From Larix kaempferi (Eukaryota; Streptophyta; Pinopsida; Pinales; Pinaceae): 64,000 bases of DNA. The translations under genes were made by a program, and so were the position numbers. Positions within the stretch are counted from its first letter, which is position 1; every line of letters begins with the position of its first letter. Of the stretch, positions 56,166 through 64,000 are shown in pieces. The notes beneath the pieces are model-generated. The model saw only the letters and a list, made by a program, of their open reading frames with translations. It was not told the DNA's origin and ran no database searches. The DNA is taken from contig BSBM01000123.1 in the NCBI GenBank assembly GCA_027924585.1, positions 18,368,001-18,432,000 on the forward strand, read 5' to 3'.

Positions 56166-57540
56166 ATTGGTCATCCACCTACAGGATGATGCCTTAAGAA
56201 TAAATTTATCTCTCTCATTTAGGAAATGGAGGTCATTTTCCCAAAGCCACTTGAGCCATATTTTCAATACTTAGCCATTTTTTCCAAAAGGGATCATTTT
56301 CTGGCAGGGTGCAAAACAAGTTGATTGGTTGTTTTGGCATGCCATTATCTTCTTTGCCATAGAATTTTTATTAATAATGATTTGATTTTCAAGTGCATAA
56401 ATCATCCACCTGAAAGCTTATGTTGTCAAAATAATTTAATCCCTCACTTGTGAGAAATGGAGGGCATTTTCCTAAAGCCATTTAGGCCAGTTTTAGGTGC
56501 AAAAAAGACTCAGTGGTTGTTTTGACAAGCCAATATATTCTTTACCATAGAATTTTTTACAATATTGAGACTATATTCAGGTGCATTGGTCATCCACTTG
56601 CAGGATGGTGCCTTCAGAATAACTTTATCTCTCTCTGTGAGAAAATGGCAGTCATTTTCCCATAGCCACTTGAGCCAGATTTTCAGTACTTGGCCATTTT
56701 TGCCAATGGCGAGCATTTTCTGGAATGGTGCAAAAGGGGTTGATTGGCTGTTTTGGAAAACCATTATCTTCTTGGCCATAGAAATTTTATCGAGAATGAG
56801 TCAATGTTCAAGTGTGTAACTCCTCCACCTAAAAGCTTATGTTGTCAGAATAATTTAATCCCTCACTGATGAGAAATGGTGGGCAAATTCCTTAAGGCCA
56901 TTTAGGCCAGTTTTAGGTGCAAAAAAGGATGATCGGTTGTTTTGGAAGGCCAATATATTATTGACCAAATCCTTTTTCCAAGACTGAGACTATAATCAGG
57001 TGCATTAGTCATCCACCTACAGGATGGTTCCTTCAGAATAAATTTCTCTCTCTGTGAGAAAATGGTGGTCGTTTTCCCTTAGCCACTTGAGCAAGTTTTT
57101 CAGTACTTGGCCATTTTTTCCAATGGCGAGCATTTTCTGGAATTTTGCAAAACAAGTTGATTGGCTATTTTGGAAGGATATTATCTTCTTGGCCATATAC
57201 TTTTTATCAATAATGAGTCAATGGTCAAGTGCGTAAATCCTCCACCTAAGAGCTTATGTTGTGAGAATAATTTAAGCCCTCATTGGTGAGAATTGGTGGG
57301 CATTTTCCTAAGGCCATTTAGGCTAGTTTTAGGTGCAAAAAAGGCTGAGTGGTTGTTTTGGCAGGCCACTATATTCTTGACTAGAATTTTTTTTCCAAAA
57401 CTAATACTATATTTAGGTGCATTAGTCACCCACCTACATGATGGTTCCCTTAGAATAATTTTCTCTCTCTCATTGAGGAAATGGCAGTCATTTTCCCATA
57501 GCCACTTAAGTCATTTTTTCAGTACTTAGACATTGTTGTC
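56166..57540 (+). repeat. Satellite block 3, continuation of the 420-bp repeat
   Basis: CATCCACC units occur near 56172, 56590, 57010 and 57430 (about 420 bp apart). The type matches block 2, showing that blocks 2 and 3 were one array before the insertion at 54356-56165. The array fades near 57540 in the word that normally reads TTGCCAATGGCGAGC. Confidence 0.9.
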
Positions 57541-58748
57541 AATGACAATAACTCAACCAAATTTCCTGGTATTTGCAAATATGAAAATGTAAAAAAACAG
57601 AGAATAATAAAACTCACATTTTCCAATTTGAATCACCCAAACAGGCCAAAAATTGAACCCTGTGTTTGAATTTTGGTGAACTAGAGCAGATTTTCAATAT
57701 TTTTACACAATAGCAATTTTTAGGATAAATTTGAAAATAGTGAATAGTGGAGTAGTGGTGACTGTTAACACACATCATGTTCAAAGCGTATCATTCAATT
57801 TGACTATGTAACGTTCTTGCTAGCACATGAATAATGTTTTATTTCTGTGTTAGATTAAAAATCTGAATTTAGTCCTTGGATAAAAAAGGTAAAACACCAC
57901 TCATTTTTTCCTCAGAAAGAAGGATATTATATTTCAAGCAGAAATGGAATACATTCTTCAACAATATGTAAATTGGTCTATCAAAAGACCCCAAGCTTCT
58001 TCAGCAGACGAAAGTCCAAAATGATCAACACATTTAATCCTGGAGCAACTACTATAGAACCAAAGTGCATGTACATATAAATTGCACTTCAAGTAACTGT
58101 CATAAATAAATATTATCTACATAACTAAATAATAACAAGGGATCCTGAAAATCTACTTAGACCAGTCTAGAGTTAATTTTAGATGGTTTTCCCCACAAAG
58201 ATGAAGAAAATTCCACTTTTGTAAGGTTTTTGTTTTTGGAAAGTCCTACTCTATGTTTTATGTAAGTGCAGATCCTCACAAGGCATGTTTTGATGATTAT
58301 ATGAGACTAAAATAAGTAGCTTTTAGGACAGAAAAAAGACAGTACAAAACCATCTTCTCAATATCCCACGGGCTACAAAATGTATATTATCATTTAAAAC
58401 ATTCAACTTTCATATATAAATAAAAATTTCATGGAAAAGAAAAACCATTTATAACATAACAGTAAAATACCAAAAACAATTTAATGCAAGAAATAAATAA
58501 TTCATATATACTAAATAATATAATTCACCATACATATTACACCAAACAGTATAAAAATTTATTAATGAAAGGAAAAATGTTTACAAACCCAAATGGGGTA
58601 CACTAGTCCTCATCCCTAATCCATAACAATGATGGACAGGGTCCCATTGGTGTGAATCCCATGAAAAGTGTACTTGTACACGAGGTTGTAGGCTATTATA
58701 CAAATAGAGAAATATAAATTTTGGTCCCACTCTCCATTTACCAAGAGG
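57541..58748. other. No gene recognised
   Basis: AT-rich sequence between the satellite and the BAH-like pseudogene. Short open frames only; it may be part of the adjacent pseudogene's 3' side. Confidence 0.45.
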
Positions 58749-59986
58749 CTAAGTCTGATCACTTGAGCCTAAAGTTGGATAATATCTATCAGGAAAGGTT
58801 GGCCATGTATAGAAAACTGCCTCCTTAATATTCTCATAGCCTTCTATGATGAAATCTAGTGAATTATTCTTCTTTACAATCCCAAGAGGTACATAATGCA
58901 TTGCAATTAGTTCAAAAGTAACCATGAAACTTTCATCCGAGCAAGGAATTTCCACATAAGATTCACTGCATATAATGTTTCGAGACCTTATGTGATTGAA
59001 AAATTTGTAGGAAAGAAGATGAATATTGTGACAATGTACTATATTGGGATGCAATATCCGATATAAGATGGCAATGCATTGTGTGTTCCATATTCTGTAG
59101 AGGCAGCTAATCTAGTAGTCACAACTTCATTGTCACCTTTTGTTGCAAGAAGTTGAAAACTAGTGTGCTTATCATCATTCATAGCAATAAAATGACAAAA
59201 ATAATTCTCCTTTTTTACTACTAGTACCCCACCTTTTAATAGAGCTCACAGTAAAGAAAACATCAACAATGCCTGCAACACAACATAATATAACGTTAGA
59301 TACTATAAATAATTTTTTCATATATGAGTTAAAGAATATATATTAAAAGATACACATGTATACTCACCATCAATTATTTCAATTGGTATCAACAAAGCTT
59401 GTTTTGTGTAAAACACCTCATGTGGATGAAAATTCACGCCTTCGGGAATATAGTGGCCTCTACCAAAAACATCTACATGATTTTCAAATATTCTTACCCA
59501 AAAAAATGTTCCACCAATTGAAACATCTAATAAACAATCCAACACTTCTACAGGATACATAATTTTCAATGACTCATCTTCAGACATTCCAGGCAATTTT
59601 TCATAATAAATACAGGCATACATGCCTTCCTTTATGGTCAAACCAAATGGATTTGTGTTGCACACATATATCCCATCCGTTTGAATGAATTACTTTCTAC
59701 CAATCTTCACAAAACGACCATTTTGATTCAATAGGGAAGTCACATCTAAACAAGATCCCATATAAAACCCTCACTTGATGACTGCAGTGGAATGTTTTTT
59801 ATGATTTTCATCTTCCCCCCTTGAATATAATTGTGATTTTATTTTAGAAATTGAAAAATGATGCAACGTAATCTTGCCACGTTCATATGCATACACCATT
59901 TGAACAGGAAGAACATCATCCATAGTATGTGTCCATGTTTCATTGGAACTAACAGTGTAAAGAATTGGATCATCACCACAAGGATT
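58749..59986 (-). pseudogene. BAH-domain-like gene remnant with an intron
   Basis: Minus-strand coding pieces: DDPILYTVSSNETWTHTMDD, then (with a TAA near 59691) NPFGLTIKEGMYACIYYEKL. A BAH-like block follows: MYPVEVLDCLLDVSIGGTFF, FHPHEVFYTKQALLIPIEII, DGEYTC. A donor GTGAGT right after ATTGATG (about 59368) and an acceptor TTGCAG (near 59271) define an intron of about 95 nt; the frame continues GIVDVFFTV after it. Later pieces (58749-59054: ICSESYVEIPCSDESFMVTF, FYTWPTFPDRYYPTLG) are in another frame. BAH domains bind chromatin, but the assignment rests on pattern only. Its 5' side is cut off by the copia LTR at 59987. Confidence 0.45.
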
Positions 59987-60749
59987 TGTTGGAATATTCT
60001 CACCATCATTTTTATATTTTGCATGCATGCATGCAAATCTGCATGCTGCATGCAACTGCATGCATCCAGTCATCATCTTGGTGGTCCTCCCAGCACCTAG
60101 AGCCTATTTTCAGCTCCCTAGAGCCTGTCTTCAACCCCCAGTAGCCCTCCTACCTACCTGATGCACCCTATTTGACTCTTTTGCATGACAAGTGCGCCTT
60201 TGATCACCTACCACCAATTATCATTGAGTTAGAGCACCTCATCTCACCTACCAGATGACTGACAATCAGTCAGTGCATTGATTGAGCAGTTCTTCCACTG
60301 ATTGCTCATGCTAACTGTTTGTAGCTCCTAGTTAGCTAGTTCTGGAGTGCCACTTGACCTTCTGACAACCTCATGTGCCCTCCTTGGAGTCTCCATCCCC
60401 TGATTTATGCCTAGATGGTTATGTTAGAATCAATTAGACTCACTTGAATGACTATTACCATTTATGACTAATACTATTGACTGGATGATGTCTCCAATGT
60501 AATCCAAGATAGACTTTGAGCATGATTCAAATGACCTCCTTGGTTAATTTGAATTCTCTACATAGTTATTGTATTATTGTATTCAGTTTTCACAGTGCCA
60601 GCTCACAGCTGATGTATGATATTGTTATTCTCCATTTTCTGTGTTCATGAGTGATTATTGAGTGCATTCTTCTCTGCTTCTTTGCAACTTCTTAAAAGTT
60701 TGTTTGTGAGGCTTTTTATAGCTGTTAGATCCTTCTGCATATTATCACA
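59987..60749 (+). mobile_element. 5' LTR of a copia element related to family C
   Basis: TGTTGGAATATTC to ATTATCACA, 763 bp. Its start aligns with the family-C LTR start (TGTT, ATAT, CATCATTTTT, then TTGCATGC) and its later part shares CAAATGACCTCCTTGG and GTATTCAGT-type words. It is followed immediately by a copia primer site. It is inserted into the BAH-like pseudogene. Confidence 0.85.
60020..60066. promoter_or_regulatory. Dense RY (CATGCA) motif cluster in a copia LTR
   Basis: Five GCATGC words lie within 46 bp, 33 bp into the LTR. RY elements are known binding sites of plant B3-domain regulators of seed genes. The same place in family-C LTRs has RY motifs plus AAACCCTAA teloboxes. Confidence 0.5.
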
Positions 60750-60761
60750 TGGTATCATAGC
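60750..60761 (+). other. Primer-binding site of the copia element
   Basis: TGGTATCATAGC directly follows the LTR; one base differs from TGGTATCAGAGC, the initiator tRNA-Met site. Confidence 0.85.
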
Positions 60762-61094
60762 AGTCAGCAGCTATTCGAATTGCAGCCGCTGCAGCAGTTC
60801 TTTGAGAAGCTATCTTTCCCTGAGCACCAAAAGCCTATGATTTTCCACAGCAAATCCTGGTGCTATTACCTTGAATTCACTGGAGCAATCCAGTGAGGTC
60901 TCTCCAGGTGTCAAGGAATTAGTCATATGTGCTTAGGTGTCTTAAGGTAGTGTTCATTCGAAGTGTAGCAAATCTCCATCATCAAAACTCTTTTTTTTTG
61001 CAAGTTTATTCATCCATTCGAATCCCTCTTCAGCAGATTCAAATTCAGCAGCTATCATGGATATCCATTGTTTTTGCAGGTTATTCAAAATATT
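60762..61094 (+). other. Copia leader, no gene
   Basis: Sequence after the primer site. It contains CAGCAG-rich words and TTGCAAGTTTATTC/TTGCAGGTTATTC repeats. The gag start is not reached before the next insertion. Confidence 0.45.
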
Positions 61095-61212
61095 GTGCAC
61101 TGGTGATTATGCATTAGTGATTCTACACTGATGATTCTGCACTAGTGATTTTGCACTGGTGATTCTGCATTGGTAATTCTGCACTGGTGATTCTGCACTA
61201 ATGATTCTGCAC
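61095..61212 (+). repeat. 15-bp minisatellite GTGATTCTGCACTAG
   Basis: About seven imperfect copies of TGATTCTGCACTRGT in a row. The family-B LTR at 61214 is inserted at its right edge, so further copies may lie beyond that element outside the window. Confidence 0.85.
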
Positions 61213-61213
61213 T

Positions 61214-61896
61214 TGTTAACACCCAAAAAGTGCTCACTAGCTCATTTCCTTATTCACATGACCCATTTGTCCACTTTTCCACCATTTGAGCCTCTAAAGA
61301 CATCAAAAGGTCACCAAAAGACCATAATACACCCCTTTTTCCCCTCAAAATGAATATTTTTCCTTAAAAAGCATAAAAAACCCTCAAAAAGGGTCCAGAA
61401 TTCCCAAAAATATTCAAAAGGGAATAAAAATATTCAAAATATTCAAAAAAGGAAAAAGGAGAGAAAATGTACCTAAACCATGTTGGTCAATACCATTGGT
61501 TTCCTCAAGACCATAATGGTATTCCCCACCACCAAAAACTATAAAAAGGTGGTAGGGGCTCCTCACTATCCATCCATCCATCATCCTATCCTCATGCTGT
61601 CAAAATCTCTCATGAGTTCTTGACCATTGTAGCAATCTTGGAGAAGAGACCATTGGAGCTTGGAGCTGCTCAACACCACAACATCCTCACCATTTGAGGT
61701 ATCATAATACAAAAGTTATTTTTTATTTTGTTTCTTGTTCTTGATCTTAAATCTTTTCGAGTTTATTGTCATATGCACATGCTAGTTTAGTTTAGATTCA
61801 TATTTATAATTGTTTTTTGCTTTCAATATTTGAAACTGCTATCACTTGTTGATAGGTGCCCATAGCACTAAGCCTGGTTGCAAAACCAAGCCAACA
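61214..61896 (+). mobile_element. 5' LTR of family B (copy 3)
   Basis: TGTTAACACCCAAAAAGTGC to AAGCCAACA, 683 bp, close to the inverted copy at 20565-21259. TATAAAAAG at 61540-61548. Primer site TGGCGACTCCGCTGG at 61902-61916 after a GTTTT spacer. The element runs off the window end. Confidence 0.92.
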
Positions 61897-63814
61897 GTTT
61901 TTGGCGACTCCGCTGGCTTCGAATTCTTAGACCTCAGTTTTTTTCTTTAGATCTTAGTTTTTGTTAGTTTTAATCATTTTAATTCATAGATCTGCCATCC
62001 TAGACAGCAGATCCATTGTTGTTCTAGATCTTGGCCCCTTCTATTGCCATTAACAGCCTGAAATCTCCATTTTCGGGTTCGTTTTTCGGCATCCATTTTC
62101 GGCTTTCGCCTCGTGGTTTTTTGCCTGACAGTCGCACGGCTCATCGCGACCTCGCGGCTTTTTTCTGCGCGGTGCGCCGCGGCTTCGCGGTCATTTTATG
62201 CGCTGCACATCGCGGCTTCGCAGCCATTTTCCGCGCTGCACATCGCGACTTTGTGACGAAAACCCGCGCTGCACATCGCGACCGAAACTCGCGCTGCCCA
62301 TCGCGACTGTGTGACTGCAACCCACACTACACATTGCAGCTTCGCGGACGAAACCCGCGCGGCCTATCGCGGTTGTTGTCTCGAAACCTGCGATGCAAGT
62401 TTTTTCAATTCGGCCAATTTTTTGAAAATTATTTTTTGCTGTATTTTCTGCCCATTTAGCATATTTTATAGCCTTAATTTTTCTGCATTTTTACAGCCAC
62501 ATTAAATCTTTTACTATTTAGAATGCTCATTTAAAAGTCTTTTTAAAAATTTGCAGTAATTGAAAGAGAGATTTTTCTGCATTTTTTAGATCAAGGTTTT
62601 ACTGTTTATTTGCTCAATACTTTGCCCAAGCAACTTTTAAGAGATCCATTTATTTCTTGAAATATTTATGTTATTTGCTTCCCTTTAAATTATTTCAAAG
62701 ATCCATTAATTTTTTAATAGTTTTTTTTTCAAGCATTTACATTTCAAAAACGCCTTTATTTTTTGCAAAACTGGAAGCGTCTTTTCTTTCATTTGTAATC
62801 AATTGCCCAAGCGAGGCAAATCAATTTCAGTTTAGATACCACACTTGCACCCACTCTGCCACATAATTTAAACTGAGCCTTAAAATTTACCTTAAACTCA
62901 ACAAACTTTTAACCCCACTTGGGGAGCACTTAAAAGAATTTTGTAGTTAGGTAGAATTGAGGGGATAGGTGTTCCAATAACACCCCTCAATTATTACATT
63001 TGAGACATAGTGGTTGTCCTCTATGGTACCAAAATCCCTTATAATTTTGACACGATTATGAACCAATTTATCGAGAAGGCCTCTCCCTTAGGAGGGTTGA
63101 AGTAGCCAAACTGGTTCTGGAAATCTGAGTGGAATACCGCAATCCATTCAGTAACCGAAGGATACCTTTCAAAGTTCTCGTTGTACACCCCCTTGGTGTA
63201 CAGCGATGATAGAACCAAACTGCAGATTCACCCAACCGAACGTGTCATGAACAGGGTATCCTAGTTGCCACTCTTTAGGATTGTCTACCCGATATCCCTC
63301 CCGGTAGGGGGATATCTAGCCATTGATTCAACACTCTATATTGTCTGACTTAGATTTCATCACCTTGCAGAGGATATCGTTCGTTGACTCACAATACTTC
63401 TAGTTATGTGTTTTCATGATACATTACCCACCTTTGGTCTAGTAACACCTCTTTTTTCTAGAAACTGTTTGACTTTTGGTATTCTGACCAATTTTGTTGC
63501 ATCCCTCCACTTATTATAGCACAGCTGCTATAATAAGTGCTTTTTGAGGTTGATTTTTGGCCTGAGAGCCTTTATTTTTTCACTCCCCTTTTGCACTCAT
63601 TGTTGCATTAGGGTTTCGAGTTTTTTACATCACCACCTTACATTGAAATTTAAAAAAAAAAAAAATTCTCACCATTGAGAATTTAAGACGATCTCGTCGT
63701 CTTTAGGGTGAACCCCCTTAGTTCAGTCTACTTGGATATACACGTCACCGACGTAGAGCCTTATCCCTTGACTCGACACGTCATCAGCCAAACATATAGT
63801 CATTTGATTATGAC
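61897..63814 (+). other. Primer site and leader of family-B copy 3
   Basis: Primer site at 61902-61916, then a 1.9-kb leader homologous to 18561-20543 inverted. It includes the 33-bp repeat (62125-62400) and the TTATTATAGC/GCTATAATAA inverted repeat (63509-63540). Open frames inside (for example 62031-62459) arise from the 33-bp repeat. Confidence 0.75.
62125..62400 (+). repeat. 33-bp GC-rich tandem repeat in family-B leader
   Basis: GCTGCACATCGCG starts at 62202, 62235 and 62268, with a shortened unit to 62293. Within it CCGCG-GCTT-CGCGG (62177-62190) is a perfect hairpin. Inverse of 20105-20345. CpG content is high against an AT-rich background. Confidence 0.85.
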
Positions 63815-64000
63815 ATGCCTCACTTCACATCTGATTCTGAGGCTGAATCCGAAAACCCTACTGAATTATCACCAACCAACCTCATGGATGGACCACAATA
63901 CGACTCACTTTTTACCAGTACTATTGGAGATACATCCACAAACCCTTCTACTACTGTGCCATCCATGGTAACAACAACCCCTCTAGGAATGCCTAATATG
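63815..64000 (+). CDS. Gag N-terminus of family-B copy 3 (continues past the window)
   Basis: ATG at 63815 opens an uninterrupted 62-codon frame to the window end: MPHFTSDSEAESENPTELSP, DGPQYDSLFTSTIGDTSTNP, then TTTPLGMPNM, the start of the GMPN repeats seen in the other copy. This start is preferred because the homologous protein at 18545 follows the same frame. A TAG lies in frame shortly upstream. This copy shows no damage in the visible part and may be the youngest element in the window. Confidence 0.75.
   Translation, partial: MPHFTSDSEAESENPTELSPTNLMDGPQYDSLFTSTIGDTSTNPSTTVPSMVTTTPLGMPNM

Noticed and set aside
62031-62459. 142-codon frame with repeated AAHRGFAA words
   Set aside because: Same 33-bp leader repeat on the other strand; no ATG at the proposed start.

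Overview
This is nuclear DNA of a land plant, almost entirely nested and decayed LTR retrotransposons plus satellite DNA. The evidence is plant-type Ty3/gypsy elements of the Tat lineage (two RNase H domains, the second after integrase; an antisense plant-mobile-domain-like gene), Ty1/copia elements primed by initiator tRNA-Met (TGGTATCAGAGC-type site), RY and telobox motifs in LTRs, and one fragment of a ribosomal protein eL6 gene. No intact host gene is visible. A large, repeat-rich genome such as a gymnosperm or fern fits, but the sequence alone does not settle the taxon.

Left part (1-21259). The window opens inside the second RNase H domain of Tat element B1. Its very long 3' region (199-5015) carries a hairpin array, an antisense intron-containing PMD-like gene, a second hairpin array, tandem repeats, a polypurine tract and the 3' LTR (5016-5731). 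Next comes the 3' half of a degraded copia element (RT/RNase H about 6575-8058, 49-bp and 56-bp tandem repeats, LTR 9518-10156), then an LTR of another Tat family (A, 10281-11206) with primer site and leader. An inverted family-B element follows (13051-21259, minus): LTR, primer site, leader with a 33-bp repeat, gag, then directly the family 3' region with no pol.

Middle (21260-39800). A plus-strand Tat element carries gag, protease, RT, RNase H, integrase and second RNase H, all broken by stops and frameshifts. Two copia insertions interrupt it: a solo LTR with a TTCGA target duplication (25119-25718), and a nearly full-length minus-strand element (27334-33413) flanked by a 264-bp non-identical duplication of gypsy integrase sequence. 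A second antisense PMD-like gene (35332-36620) follows; its intron sits at the same place as in B1. Then come an inverted family-A LTR (36682-37596) and a 1.4-kb field of AT-cored palindromes.

Right part (39801-64000). An eL6 pseudogene fragment is followed by about 7 kb with no recognisable gene, then a roughly 420-bp dimeric satellite in three blocks between 47515 and 57540. The blocks are split by a pseudogene-bearing segment and by a 1.8-kb hAT-like insertion with an 8-bp target duplication. A BAH-like pseudogene (58749-59986) is cut by a copia LTR (59987-60749), whose leader is in turn cut by a third family-B element (61214 to the end), giving a visible order of insertion.

Recurrent theme: several 3' regions and leaders contain serial short hairpins whose arms differ between units but stay complementary.
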